A DNA stretch of 64,000 bases from Phycisphaeraceae bacterium (GTDB lineage: Bacteria; Planctomycetota; Phycisphaerae; Phycisphaerales; UBA1924), in contig JACKHB010000006.1 of the NCBI GenBank assembly GCA_020639195.1, forward strand, positions 197,840 to 261,839, read 5' to 3'. Of the stretch, positions 8,674 to 17,728 are shown in pieces; position 1 is the stretch's first letter, and each line of letters begins with the position of its first letter. The notes under the pieces were generated by a model. The model did no database searches. It had not been told where the DNA came from and was given only the letters and a program-made list of their open reading frames with translations. Made by a program: the position numbers and the translations under genes.

Positions 8674-9591
8674 CTACTCGAAGAGCTTGGGCGGATCGGC
8701 ATCGGACCAGTCACCCGAGAACCACCTGTTGGTGGCACCCGGGCCGGAGTGCTCGATCATGCCGCCGTCTCCGGTCAGGTATCCGAGTTCCGCGTACGAC
8801 ATCGGGCGCACGCTGGCATCACAGAACGAGACATTGGCCTTCTGCTGGTGGCGGATGTCGGGGGCCGATCGATGCTCCGGCGCGCGGCTGCGCCGATCTG
8901 CGTAGTCACAGTTGTCGGTCAGGCGAGGGGGATCGAGCGCGTACCCGTGACCGCCCTTGGCGGTTCGGTCGGAGTGTCGTGAGCCGTCATCGAGCTGCTC
9001 GGTATGGTCAGCGACCGGCTTTCCCGCGGCCGTGCCGAGGCAATCCGCGGCGAGAACGGTTCGAGACGCGTCAATGCTGGTGATGCGAACGGGGAAGTTG
9101 ATTGGTCCGTACGCGCCGTCGTCGTTCTTGAACCGACCATCGCCGAGGAACTGGTGGTTGTACCCGTAGGGGTAGTTGCGGGCGTTGGTCCACGGCACGC
9201 TCGGGCACAGGAAGACCGGATTGTCGACCGTCGAGGAGTGCTCGAACTGCGGATCATCGCTGGGATTGCTGAAGGCGTAAAAACCCGCGGAACTGCCGAT
9301 CATCGCGTACCAGCGGGGTCGATAGTGGTAGCCATTGCCCACGAAGAAGACGTTGCTGCCGACGTCGTCTTCCCTGCCCATCTGAACGGCCACACTGATC
9401 GCGTCGTTCTCGTCTGCGTAGATCTGCCAACCCGTCGCTACCTGTCGCATCCGAGAAGCGCACTCCAGTCCTCGGCCGCGCTGACGCGCTCGGGACAGAG
9501 CGGGAAGCAGAATCGCGATGATGATCCCGATGATCGCGATGACGACCAGCAGTTCGATGAGCGTGAAGGCACGGCGTCGGATGGCGTTCAC
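8674..9591 (-). CDS. Prepilin-type N-terminal cleavage/methylation domain protein
   Basis: A 305-residue exported pseudopilin-like protein. It begins VNAIRRRAFTLIELLVVIAI, with the prepilin peptidase site before F and the Glu at +5, followed by the long hydrophobic helix to about residue 30. The body resembles planctomycete DUF1559/H-X9-DG proteins: it has HQQKANVSFCDASVRPM near the C-terminus, which corresponds to the H-X9-DG region with the terminal DG altered to DA. The GTG at 9591 with upstream GGAG at 7-base spacing is preferred; in-frame ATGs at 9633 and 9618 would add an unmatched leader. Such proteins are numerous in planctomycetes and their roles are largely unknown. Confidence 0.82.
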   Translation of the reverse strand: MNAIRRRAFTLIELLVVIAIIGIIIAILLPALSRARQRGRGLECASRMRQVATGWQIYADENDAISVAVQMGREDDVGSNVFFVGNGYHYRPRWYAMIGSSAGFYAFSNPSDDPQFEHSSTVDNPVFLCPSVPWTNARNYPYGYNHQFLGDGRFKNDDGAYGPINFPVRITSIDASRTVLAADCLGTAAGKPVADHTEQLDDGSRHSDRTAKGGHGYALDPPRLTDNCDYADRRSRAPEHRSAPDIRHQQKANVSFCDASVRPMSYAELGYLTGDGGMIEHSGPGATNRWFSGDWSDADPPKLFE

Positions 9592-9651
9592 GTCGGCACT
9601 CCGGGCGCTGCAACCCATGGGGTTCCCACCCATGGGCCCCCGGGCGAGACG

Positions 9652-10302
9652 CTACTCGATCGTCTCGGCCGACACAAGGATTCCGAGCGATCCGGCGCGA
9701 CCCGGCGCGTCACCGAGAGGGACAATCATCGGTCCGCTCAACCGCAACGAGGTCCGAGTTTCGACGGTCCGGATCGTCGGTCGGCCGACGTCGAAGGGCA
9801 GACCCGTGACCGGGGCCCGCTCGGCAACCTGGGAGAGCCGCACCTCCAGGGGTTCGAGAGAGATCACGCCCTCGCCGTCGATCTTCGGCCGAACCGAGAT
9901 CTCCACCCCCTCGAACGACTCCGAATCCACCAGTCGGAACAGACCGTCTTCGGCGGGTTCGAGATACTGAGCGGACGTTCCAATGGTGATCGTGGCCGAT
10001 TGTCCCGGCGCGGCCACGATCCTGGGGGCCGAGAGCATCACGACAGAAGGCGGGGCCTCTCCGGTGAAGTCCCATCGCTGACCGTCGATGCTGACTCCCG
10101 TTCGGCGGTCCAGAGGCTGGGCTTCCAAACGAGACGTGAAGTAGGACCGAAGCAGGGGAATCCCGACGAGAACCGGAGTCGGCTCGGACTCGGGACGGGC
10201 GGGCTCAATCATGAACAACCGGAACTCCATCGAGATCGCTTCCCCGGGTGCAAGGGGTGCAGGAGCCATCGCGGCAACCAAGAGCGCGCACGCTGCGATC
10301 AT
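9652..10302 (-). CDS. Exported secretin-like domain protein
   Basis: A 216-residue protein with a likely signal peptide (MIAACALLVAAMAPAPLAPGEA). The rest resembles the N- and C-flanks of the secretin core: GIPLLRSYF, SVVMLSAPRIVAAPGQSATI, then ISVRPKIDGEGVISLEPLEV and near the end TIRTVETRTSLRLSGPMIVPLG, like the strand pair before the second gate of type II secretion outer-membrane secretins. It is too short for a complete secretin. The ATG at 10302 overlaps the stop of the preceding gene (ATGA) and has AGGAG 8 bases upstream, which decides the start over longer alternatives. Confidence 0.55.
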   Translation of the reverse strand: MIAACALLVAAMAPAPLAPGEAISMEFRLFMIEPARPESEPTPVLVGIPLLRSYFTSRLEAQPLDRRTGVSIDGQRWDFTGEAPPSVVMLSAPRIVAAPGQSATITIGTSAQYLEPAEDGLFRLVDSESFEGVEISVRPKIDGEGVISLEPLEVRLSQVAERAPVTGLPFDVGRPTIRTVETRTSLRLSGPMIVPLGDAPGRAGSLGILVSAETIE

Positions 10303-10640
10303 GAGTCTTCTCCTGGAATTGAGCGACCCCGAATCGGTCGCCACACGGTCGGTGAACTCGCCGGACATGGACGGATTCGGGCAAACACGTCCTGACCAAC
10401 ATGCACGTGCACGACGCTCGACAATGGATCGATCGGAGGTCTGGCAGCGCCCACTTTGTACCCAACCGCGCCGGCGGCCATTGCCGACGCCATCACCGCA
10501 GCAACGACGGACCAGAGCGGCATGCGAACAACTCTTCGATTCGATTGCAGGGCGCGCGCCGCTCGGGGTGGCAGCCGAGACTGTCGGACACACTGCGGCG
10601 CCGATTGGCGAATCACGTCTTCGAGCATCTCATCAAGCAT
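10299..10640 (-). CDS. Small single-pass membrane protein, probable anti-sigma partner
   Basis: A 113-residue protein starting MLDEMLEDVIRQS with an amphipathic N-terminal part, then one membrane helix at about residues 42-62 (MPLWSVVAAVMASAMAAGAVGY) and a short outer tail. I recognise no family. Its position is informative: its ATG overlaps the end of the ECF sigma factor gene by 8 bases and its stop overlaps the secretin-like gene, so all three are translationally coupled. A small cytoplasmic domain joined to one membrane helix, directly after an ECF sigma factor, is the usual layout of a membrane-bound anti-sigma factor; this role is inferred from context only. Confidence 0.6.
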   Translation of the reverse strand: MLDEMLEDVIRQSAPQCVRQSRLPPRAARALQSNRRVVRMPLWSVVAAVMASAMAAGAVGYKVGAARPPIDPLSSVVHVHVGQDVFARIRPCPASSPTVWRPIRGRSIPGEDS

Positions 10641-11142
10641 GTAGCACCTCCGAAGCACTCGGTGAGATCTGAGCGCGCAGTTGCGACAGTGCGCGAGAGT
10701 ATCTTGCCCGCGTTGTGCCCACGGGCTCTTCCAGGATCTCGGCGATCTGCGGAAATCCCAGGCCACACCAGAGCCGCAACGCGATGGTCTGGCGCTCCGC
10801 ATCGGAAAGCGAAAGGACGAGAGCCTGGACATCGGGTTCTTCGTCGCGCGGAACGGACGCCTCGGACCTCAGGGCCTCTTGGCGCTTCCCATCTGATCTT
10901 CGTTTGCGCTTCCCGGCATCAATTGCGATCCGGCGCATCGTCGTCAACGCGTAGGCGATGGTGAGGGGAGGGGAGTCGCCTCGTCGGATCAGTCGCACGA
11001 GCGCCTCCTGAACAAGGTCCTCAGACTGGGACCCACCGACAAGGGCAACAGCGAATGCCTTCAACCTCGAGCCGTGTTCGGCGTAGAACGCGCGCCAGCT
11101 CTCGGTTCGATTGGAGTCGGGCCTTGGCATCCGTCCCCTCAT
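10633..11142 (-). CDS. ECF-type RNA polymerase sigma factor
   Basis: A 169-residue sigma70-family factor. Region 2 includes GSQSEDLVQEALVRLIRR and the region 2.4-like YALTTMRRIAIDAGKRKRR; region 4 includes LSLSDAERQTIALRLWCGLGFPQIAEILEEPVGTTRARYSRAL, a clear helix-turn-helix (given here in outline only: DAERQTIALRLW, then IAEILEEPVGTTRARY). It should direct transcription of a small regulon, probably including its own operon. It heads a three-gene operon with a possible anti-sigma protein and a secretin-like exported protein. Start alternatives are 11142 or the internal ATG at 11130. Confidence 0.85.
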   Translation of the reverse strand: MRGRMPRPDSNRTESWRAFYAEHGSRLKAFAVALVGGSQSEDLVQEALVRLIRRGDSPPLTIAYALTTMRRIAIDAGKRKRRSDGKRQEALRSEASVPRDEEPDVQALVLSLSDAERQTIALRLWCGLGFPQIAEILEEPVGTTRARYSRALSQLRAQISPSASEVLHA

Positions 11143-11285
11143 AGACGTCCGGGCACTCTGCGCGCTGCCGAATCTTCCCGCTCTGGCGTGGGTGGATCCG
11201 TCAATCCAGATGCTTCAGCCGATCATCCGGATGAACGGTAGAATCGACGCCTCGGGACCTCTGTTGCGAAGGGCAAGGAACCGCC

Positions 11286-12206
11286 ATGCATTTTCGGGAC
11301 ATGTTTGTCCAGAATGATCGCACCTTCTCGTTCGAGTTCTTTCCGCCGCGAAGCCCGGCTCTGGCGGATGAGCTCATGGCCATGATGCCCGACTTCGCGG
11401 CCCTGCGTCCCACGTTCGTCTCCGTCACGTATGGAGCCGGCGGATCGACCCGCGAGCGCACGCACGACATGGTGATCCGTCTCGGCCAGGTGGAAGACGT
11501 CAATCCGGTGCCGCATTTGACGTGCGTGTGCCACGATGAGCCCGAGATCGAGGCCATTCTCTCCAGATACGCGGCGGCGGGTCTGAGCAACATCATGGCA
11601 CTTCGGGGCGATATGCCCACGTCGTCCGAGCCGGTCCGCACGGCTTTCCGGAACGCCACCGAACTGGTCCACGCGATTCAACGATTCAATCAGCGAGGAG
11701 AACACCCGCATCGCCAGGGATTTGGGATCGCCGTCGCCGGATATCCGGAGGGTCATCCCGAGACCGCGAACCGACTGCTTGAGATGGACTTCCTCAAAGC
11801 GAAAGTGGATGCGGGCGCCGATGCGATCATCACGCAGTTGTTCTTCGACAACCACGACTTCTACGACTTTCGAGAGCGCTGTCGCCTCGCGGGGATCCGC
11901 GTGCCGATCATTGCGGGGATCATGCCGATCACCTCAATCCGCGGGATTCGACGGATCGCCGAGCTCGCGGCGGGTTCGAGGTACCCAGCCCCACTGCTCC
12001 GCGCGATCGGACGCACGGACGCGAGCGAGGAGGCCGTTCGCAGGGTGGGTTCGCATTGGGCGACGGAACAGTGCCGCGACCTCCTCGATCATGAGGTGGA
12101 TGGGATCCACTTCTACACGCTGAACCGCTCTACAGCAACCCGTGACATCTACCTGACCCTTGGAGTACGCGACTCTCGCGCGCTATCAGCAAGCGGTGGG
12201 CGGTAG
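11286..12206 (+). CDS. metF: Methylenetetrahydrofolate reductase
   Basis: The flavoprotein reduces 5,10-methylene-THF to 5-methyl-THF, supplying methyl groups to methionine synthesis. The 306-residue size matches the bacterial FAD-only MetF form. Seen motifs: FEFFPPRSP with the catalytic Glu near the N-terminus, FVSVTYGAGGSTRERT, NIMALRGDMP, the substrate/FAD segments GIAVAGYPEGHPE and AKVDAGADAIITQLFFDN, and the late VPIIAGIMPITS. It is monocistronic as far as can be seen, and its 3' end overlaps the convergent amidotransferase gene by 21 bases. Confidence 0.96.
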   Translation: MHFRDMFVQNDRTFSFEFFPPRSPALADELMAMMPDFAALRPTFVSVTYGAGGSTRERTHDMVIRLGQVEDVNPVPHLTCVCHDEPEIEAILSRYAAAGLSNIMALRGDMPTSSEPVRTAFRNATELVHAIQRFNQRGEHPHRQGFGIAVAGYPEGHPETANRLLEMDFLKAKVDAGADAIITQLFFDNHDFYDFRERCRLAGIRVPIIAGIMPITSIRGIRRIAELAAGSRYPAPLLRAIGRTDASEEAVRRVGSHWATEQCRDLLDHEVDGIHFYTLNRSTATRDIYLTLGVRDSRALSASGGR

Positions 12207-12917
12207 CGGACGCGACGCCGCTGCGAGCGCATCGAACCAATGCTGGCCCACCCTCGGATCGCTCGTGCGTTCTGGATGCCATTGCACCCCGCAGTAGAAC
12301 CGGCGGCCCGGGTCAAAGACCGCCTCGATGAGACCGTCGTGCGCCCATGCGCAGGGTTCCAGCCTTCCGCCCGATTCGACAGCCTGCCGATGCCGGCTGT
12401 GAACGCGAAGCGACACGTGACCGGCCACGGTATCCAGGAAACCGGGTCGATCGCCGCGGCCGGCAAGCGCGATGGCGTGCTCGGCATCCCAATGTTCCTT
12501 GGCCGTGCGGCAGGTCTCGGGGAGGTGCTGGTTGAGTCGGCCGCCGGCGAGCAACACCATGAGTTGCATCCCCAGGCACACTCCCAGCACGGGCAGATCC
12601 GGACAACGAGACTCCAGGCGCTGAAGCAGGGCGACCTCGTAGGCTTGCCTTCCTGGGTGGATTGGAACGGCCTTGGGGTGGGTCGGCTCGCCGAACGCCT
12701 CGGTCCTTGGGTCGTCTCCGCCGGTCAGCACGAGCCCATCGACCAACCCCAGGTGACAATCCAGTGTCTCAAACACCGGTGGCAGGAGAACAGGCGTCGC
12801 ACCGGCCGCGGTCACCGCGCTCGCGTAGGCCAGACTGGTTTGCGCGCGCGGGCGCCCCTCCCGTTCGGTCAGGTCGCAGGTGATTCCAATCAGGGGCTTG
12901 ACGTCAGGGCGCGCCAT
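12186..12917 (-). CDS. Class I glutamine amidotransferase-like hydrolase, peptidase C26 family
   Basis: A 243-residue protein of the gamma-glutamyl-gamma-aminobutyrate hydrolase (PuuD-like) group. It opens with PLIGITCDLTERE, contains LVDGLVLTGGDDP, the nucleophile elbow VLGVCLGMQLM with the catalytic Cys, and near the end FYCGVQWHPERTSD with the catalytic His-x-Glu. This family cleaves gamma-glutamyl amide bonds, for example in putrescine degradation; the true substrate here is not known and no polyamine genes are nearby. The gene is convergent with metF. Confidence 0.88.
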   Translation of the reverse strand: MARPDVKPLIGITCDLTEREGRPRAQTSLAYASAVTAAGATPVLLPPVFETLDCHLGLVDGLVLTGGDDPRTEAFGEPTHPKAVPIHPGRQAYEVALLQRLESRCPDLPVLGVCLGMQLMVLLAGGRLNQHLPETCRTAKEHWDAEHAIALAGRGDRPGFLDTVAGHVSLRVHSRHRQAVESGGRLEPCAWAHDGLIEAVFDPGRRFYCGVQWHPERTSDPRVGQHWFDALAAASRPLPPTAC

Positions 12918-12972
12918 CTCGTTGGGCGCAGGGTAGCAGAATGCCCCTCAATAAGACCGATAGACTGCCGCC

Positions 12973-14358
12973 ATGACGCCCCGCGCGCTGGTCGTGTCCC
13001 TCTCAATCACGCTCGCTTTGGGTTTCGCGGCGCTCGGTCTGCTTTGGTTTGACGGCCCATCGGCGGCTCAGGCCGCATCGAGCGCGATGCCGTTCAGATC
13101 GGCCGACGTGAGCAGCCTGACGGTGACGACCAAGGAGCGCGGTTCAGAGCGACTGGAACGAAACGGCTCGGACTGGACAATCCGATGGACGGGTCCCGAC
13201 GGGGAACTCTCTTGGCCGGCGGACGGAGGCAGGGCGCGAGCTGGAATACGCCTCTTGCTCGAATCCACGATGCCCGCAGACGAGCGAGACCGCACCGAGG
13301 CCCCATCGGCCACGGTGCGGATCGAGACCGAGTCGGAAGCCTGGACGCTCTCGCTGGGGGAGACGGCCGTTGGAGGCTCGGTGCCCGCCACGCTTGAGGA
13401 TGCAGCGTCCCGGCCTCAGGCCGTCCGCGTCTCGGGCGACGTTCGACGAATGCTCGCCGAGTCTTCGCTGCTCGGGTGGCGCTCGAGCGTGGCACTGCCG
13501 GGGCTGGACGGTGGCGCTTCTCGAATGCTCCTCAGCGCTCGCGACGCTCGACTGCGACTGGCGAAGTTCGGGGGAAGGTGGGCGATCATCGAGCCGATCT
13601 CCGCCCGGGCCGATCTCCAGCGGGCCGAATCGCTCCGGGGCGTGCTCGCGTCGCTCCGCTTTGAGAGCTTCGAGACGATGAGCGCCTCGCCTGATGCGAG
13701 CGGATGGGGTCTCTCGGACCCGCTTGCCACGGTGGTCGTCGAGCAAGATCCGGCCGGCGGCGTCGGTCCGGTTGTGCGGCTCACTCTGGAGGTCGGTTCG
13801 CCTGCGGACACGTCGGGCTCGAGGATGTTCTCGCGCTGCGTCATCGAGACCATCGAGAATGGCCACACGAGTGTCAGGCACGGGCCCGTCGTGGGCACGA
13901 TCGCCGCGGAAGAACTGAATCGCATCCAGCCAAACGCAGGGTTCTACGTCGTGCGAAGGGCCGCCGAGTGCGCCCCACCCGACGTCCGCGCCATCGATGT
14001 CACCCCACAGAGCGGCGCATCCATCTCGGTCCGTCGAGTGGGTGGCTCGTGGCACGACGGCGCCGGTGCCGAGGTCACCCCGGCACAGGCCGAGCGGATC
14101 AACTCGTTGATCCGCCTCGTCGCTTCCACGGAGTGCTTTGAGGTCGTATTCCAGATTCCGTCGGGATGGCAGCCGATCGCCGAGATCACGCTTCGCGATG
14201 CTTCCGGCGCCTCGCTCGGGAGGCATCTGGTTGCGAAGATCGATCCGGCCCTCACCGGGGGGCAGTCGGTCATCGGCGTGTTGAGCGATGGCCTGGTCCG
14301 TGTGTACCGGGCCGACGGCCTGTCGGCTCTGCTCACCTGGCTCGAGCGGCCGAACTAG
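12973..14358 (+). CDS. DUF4340-like exported/membrane protein
   Basis: A 461-residue protein with one N-terminal membrane helix or uncleaved signal (SITLALGFAALGLLWF, about 8-25), then a long beta-rich extracytoplasmic part. Repeated units such as SSLTVTTKERGSERLERNGSDWTI, VRLSGDVRRML-like stretches and RLAKFGGRWAIIEPISARAD resemble the DUF4340 repeat found in proteins that accompany gliding/ABC-2 transport genes. No such transporter is adjacent here. Function is unknown. The 3' end overlaps the convergent purD gene by 26 bases. Confidence 0.6.
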   Translation: MTPRALVVSLSITLALGFAALGLLWFDGPSAAQAASSAMPFRSADVSSLTVTTKERGSERLERNGSDWTIRWTGPDGELSWPADGGRARAGIRLLLESTMPADERDRTEAPSATVRIETESEAWTLSLGETAVGGSVPATLEDAASRPQAVRVSGDVRRMLAESSLLGWRSSVALPGLDGGASRMLLSARDARLRLAKFGGRWAIIEPISARADLQRAESLRGVLASLRFESFETMSASPDASGWGLSDPLATVVVEQDPAGGVGPVVRLTLEVGSPADTSGSRMFSRCVIETIENGHTSVRHGPVVGTIAAEELNRIQPNAGFYVVRRAAECAPPDVRAIDVTPQSGASISVRRVGGSWHDGAGAEVTPAQAERINSLIRLVASTECFEVVFQIPSGWQPIAEITLRDASGASLGRHLVAKIDPALTGGQSVIGVLSDGLVRVYRADGLSALLTWLERPN

Positions 14359-15697
14359 CACGTGCGGGCGCGGAAGCGGCTTGGCCGATGTCCTCGCGGT
14401 ACTGCATGCCCTCAAAGTGGATCTTGGAAACGGCCTCGTACGCCCGGGTTCGCGCCGCCGCCAGGGTCGCCCCGAGCCCGGTGACATTGAGCACTCGCCC
14501 GCCTGAAGTGAGCAGCAGGCCCGACGAATCTCGGCGCGTTCCGGCATGATGGATCACGACCTCGGGCATCGCTTCCGCGATCTCGACCCCCTGAATCGGC
14601 ACGCCGGTTCGAGGCTTTGATGGGTAGCCGTCGCTGGCGAGCACGACGCAGCATGCCGATCGGTCATCCCAACCAATGCTGCCCTCATGCAGGCGGCCCG
14701 AGGCCGTTGCGAGCATCAGTTCGAGCAGGTCACCCTTGAGTCTTGACAAGAGTGGTTGCGTTTCCGGGTCACCAAATCGCACGTTGAACTCGAGCACCTT
14801 GGGACCGGCGTGTGTGAGCATTAGGCCCGCGTAGAGCACGCCCCGGTACACGATCTCGTCGCGTCTGAGCACGTCCACGATCGGAACCAGCACCTCGCGT
14901 TCCACCCGCTGGAGCACCTCTTCGCTCGCCAGTGGCGTTGGACAGAACGCCCCCATCCCGCCGGTGTTGGGGCCGGTGTCGCCGCTACGCAGCCGCTTGT
15001 GATCCTGGCAGGCCGGGAGCATCATGATCGTTCGACCGTCGACGAGCGCGAGCACGGAGAGTTCCGGTCCGGTGAGCCGTTCTTCGATGACGACCTTCGC
15101 ACCGGCCTCGCCGAACGCCCGGTCCACCATCGCCTCTTGAATCGCCGCGATGGCTTCGTCCGGATCGTCACAGACGGTGACTCCCTTGCCCTTGGCGAGG
15201 CCGGCGGCTTTGACGACGACGCCGTCTTCGCGCGTTCGGACATACTCGATGGCGCTCTGCGGGTTGGAGAAGACCCGGCCCTCCGCCGTCGGGATCGCCG
15301 CGGCTCGCATCATCTGTTTGGACCAGGCCTTGTCGGCCTCGAGCCTCGCGGCGGCCTTAGCAGGTCCAAAGACCAGCCGGTTGGAGGATTCCAGCGCGTC
15401 GGCGAAACCGTCGGCCAGAGGGTCTTCGGGGCCGATCACGACCAGACCGATGTCGTTGTGGTCGCAGAACTGCACCAGCCGGTAGGCTTCCTTGATCGAG
15501 ACCGGTACGCCTGCGGGTGTTCCGAGCATTTGTAGGCCCGGATTGCTGATGTCCGTGAGCCAGAGCCGACCCAGCCGCGGCGACTCTCTGAGCCGCATCG
15601 CGATGGCGTGTTCGCGCCCGCCCGACCCCATGAGCAAGACGTTGATTGCGTTGCCGGTCCGATGCGCATCCAGTGGGCGGGGTTCGCGGCCTTGCAT
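14333..15697 (-). CDS. purD: Phosphoribosylamine-glycine ligase (GARS)
   Basis: ATP-grasp enzyme of de novo purine synthesis that joins glycine to phosphoribosylamine. The protein is 454 residues, slightly longer than the usual 420-430 because of an 18-residue N-terminal lead and a basic/Ala-rich C-terminus. Motifs: NVLLMGSGGREHAIAMRL at the N-terminus, VIGPEDPLADG, VVKAAGLAKGKGVTVC in the ATP-grasp domain, RLTGPELSVLAL, GDTGPNTGGMGAF and LEFNVRFGDPETQPLL. The ATG at 15697 is the only clear start. Its 5' end faces the tRNA gene on the other strand. Confidence 0.96.
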   Translation of the reverse strand: MQGREPRPLDAHRTGNAINVLLMGSGGREHAIAMRLRESPRLGRLWLTDISNPGLQMLGTPAGVPVSIKEAYRLVQFCDHNDIGLVVIGPEDPLADGFADALESSNRLVFGPAKAAARLEADKAWSKQMMRAAAIPTAEGRVFSNPQSAIEYVRTREDGVVVKAAGLAKGKGVTVCDDPDEAIAAIQEAMVDRAFGEAGAKVVIEERLTGPELSVLALVDGRTIMMLPACQDHKRLRSGDTGPNTGGMGAFCPTPLASEEVLQRVEREVLVPIVDVLRRDEIVYRGVLYAGLMLTHAGPKVLEFNVRFGDPETQPLLSRLKGDLLELMLATASGRLHEGSIGWDDRSACCVVLASDGYPSKPRTGVPIQGVEIAEAMPEVVIHHAGTRRDSSGLLLTSGGRVLNVTGLGATLAAARTRAYEAVSKIHFEGMQYREDIGQAASAPARASSAARAR

Positions 15698-15790
15698 CTC
15701 AGATGATACGAGGGATAAGGCATGGCTCGTCGCAGCGTCACGGGCCAGCGTCCTTGACGGTTTCCTGACCGCGCCTAGGGTTGGTCAGTC

Positions 15791-15861
<71 letters not shown>

Positions 15862-15864
<3 letters not shown>

Positions 15865-15949
15865 TTCGTCGGCCGGTTGCAAACGTTGCCGGCCCCGCCG
15901 TTCACGATGAACGCCGCCGAGAGACCTCGGCGGCGTTCTCGCTTTCTGG
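15862..15949 (+). repeat. tRNA-adjacent repeat, left copy, with internal hairpin
   Basis: Starting with the last three bases of the tRNA gene (CTA), about 88 bases recur at 56800-56888 in the same orientation with only a few differences and one indel. The copy holds a 13-bp perfect hairpin: arm GAACGCCGCCGAG (15909-15921), loop AGAC, arm CTCGGCGGCGTTC (15926-15938). It lacks a T-run, so it is a poor intrinsic terminator but could still end tRNA transcription. Weaker similarity (for example GGGCCGAAGTCTC) continues to about 16070. No gene is seen between here and 16240. It could be an attachment-site repeat or a dispersed intergenic element. Confidence 0.75.
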
Positions 15950-16239
15950 CGGGCGTTTCGCTGGGCTGGCCGCACGGCGGGGAGTCTCTCGGAGGCTCCT
16001 GGTCATCACCGGCCGGGCGGCGACGGAGCGCTCCCGACCCCCGATTCGGGCCGAAGTCTCTGAGTCTCTCTCCGAGGCGCGCGCCCGGGTTATAGCGCGG
16101 TCATGACCACCCGAGCGGGCGCAACGGTGGGGTCACGACCGCGATGTCGGCGCAACCGTGTTCGGCTCACGCGGCATGCTGTCCTCCGGTGAGCCGCGAG
16201 CCTCCCGACCGGGACCATGTCCCGATAGGATCGACCAGG

Positions 16240-17319
16240 ATGAGCGTCGCGCCGATCGAGCTCTGGACTACACATCTGCCGATCGAGCGGTTGCACCCGC
16301 ATTTCAGGTCGCTCGCCGCGAACCCGGTCGAGCGGGCGTGCCTCGATCGATGGGCCGCAGGATTCCGCGACGCCAACAACAACATTGTCCACGAGTTCCA
16401 GACGAAGTTCTCGCCGGCGTTCTGGGAGATCTACCTGTACCGGCTCTTCTTGAGCCTGGGCTTTGCGGTGGCTCGTCCCTCGGACCGGCCCGACTTCGTG
16501 GTGGAGACCCCGCAGGGGAGCGTCGCTGTCGAGGCAAAGGTCACGGAGGCCGGCCCCGCCCAGGCGCCGGTCTGGACGCCGATCGACGAGGTCCCGTTGA
16601 ATCGCGAGCGATTCTACGACCAGACATGCGCCAAGCTCAGCGGCGCGATCGCGTCCAAACTGCGACACTATCGAACATATGCGGACGAGCCGGCCACGAG
16701 GAGCAGGCCGTTCCTCCTGTGCGTGAACCCGTACGACTCACCGCACTTCGTCATGCAGGGCTTCGGCGCGCTCACGCGAGTGCTGTACCAGTACTGCGAT
16801 CCGACCTTCACCATCGACCGGAACGGAAGGGTGGTGGAGACCGGGCATCGGCGCGTCGAGTCCTTCACGACGCGGAACGGAGCCGTCGTCCCGTTTGGAG
16901 TTTTCCTCGATTCGACGAACACGGAGTTGAGCGCGGTCTACTTCAACCCTCGGGCGACGGTGAGCAAGCTCTTCGCCGACCCGCAGCGGAAGGGACATTC
17001 GGATGAGCGAGTCTTCGCGGAGTGGTACATGGTGGATGACGGCCGCTTGCACATGCAGGAGGCGCACCCGAGCAACTACCGCGAGACGATGGCCGACGGC
17101 GGATACCTCATGCTCAACGCCCACGCCACACATCCGATCGATCCAGAACCGTTTTTCAAGCAGGGCGTGACGATCTGCTCGTTCGACGCTGATCGGCGCG
17201 TGCTCACGTCGAGGACGCCGACGCCCTTCCTGAAGACCCGCATCACCTGCGGGGTCGTTCCCGACGACTTTCCGCCCGAACTCATGGTCAAAGGCAAGCC
17301 TGCGCATTCGACGGAGTAG
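16240..17319 (+). CDS. Predicted PD-(D/E)XK nuclease-fold protein
   Basis: A 359-residue protein of no family I recognise by name. Near residue 85 it has RPDFVVETPQGSVAVEAKV, which fits the PD...(D/E)-x-K signature of restriction-endonuclease-fold nucleases (PD, then E-A-K). The rest is soluble, with no membrane helix. No methyltransferase gene lies nearby, so a classical restriction system is not supported; it could be a lone nuclease or a defence or element-mobility protein. The ATG at 16240 with AGGA upstream is preferred over an in-frame ATG at 16144. It is the first gene after the tRNA-adjacent repeat and converges with the recombinase module. Confidence 0.6.
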   Translation: MSVAPIELWTTHLPIERLHPHFRSLAANPVERACLDRWAAGFRDANNNIVHEFQTKFSPAFWEIYLYRLFLSLGFAVARPSDRPDFVVETPQGSVAVEAKVTEAGPAQAPVWTPIDEVPLNRERFYDQTCAKLSGAIASKLRHYRTYADEPATRSRPFLLCVNPYDSPHFVMQGFGALTRVLYQYCDPTFTIDRNGRVVETGHRRVESFTTRNGAVVPFGVFLDSTNTELSAVYFNPRATVSKLFADPQRKGHSDERVFAEWYMVDDGRLHMQEAHPSNYRETMADGGYLMLNAHATHPIDPEPFFKQGVTICSFDADRRVLTSRTPTPFLKTRITCGVVPDDFPPELMVKGKPAHSTE

Positions 17320-17326
17320 GGCGGAT

Positions 17327-17728
17327 TCACGCCCGGCCGCGGATCTCGCGCCACCGCCGCCGCTGCTCGCGCCAGTCGGCGCAGGCGGCGACCTCGCGGA
17401 GCATGTGCTCGTGGACGGGGTCCCGGCCCTCGGTGACCGGGGGGAGGAAGAGGATCTCCTCCTGGATGTCGGACGCGAGGTGCAGCAGGTTCATGATCTG
17501 CGTCATCCGCGGCTGAGTGACGCGGGCGAGGCGGGCCAGCTCGCTCTGGCTGGCGACGCGGCCCTCGCGGAGGAGGCGGTCGAAGCGGATCGCCAGGGCC
17601 ATCAGGCGGGCGACGCGCGGGACGCGGCCGACATTAGGGGTGGCGGCGAGTTCCGCGTCGGGCGTCGTGACGGCGCGCTTGCGGCGGCCGCGGGTCGTGA
17701 AGCGGATGGGTCGGACGACGGTGGTCAT
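17327..17728 (-). CDS. ParB/KorB-like helix-turn-helix protein, recombinase module 1
   Basis: A 133-residue basic protein. Its core SQSELARLARVTQPRMTQ followed by IMNLLHLASDIQEEILFLPP matches the HTH region of ParB/KorB-type DNA-binding proteins, without the ParB nuclease/CTPase domain. A paralogue of similar length lies at 60444-60848. Its ATG overlaps the stop of the recombinase gene by 4 bases, so the two are coupled. It may regulate or assist the recombinase, for instance as a directionality factor; this is inferred from the conserved linkage only. Confidence 0.75.
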   Translation of the reverse strand: MTTVVRPIRFTTRGRRKRAVTTPDAELAATPNVGRVPRVARLMALAIRFDRLLREGRVASQSELARLARVTQPRMTQIMNLLHLASDIQEEILFLPPVTEGRDPVHEHMLREVAACADWREQRRRWREIRGRA

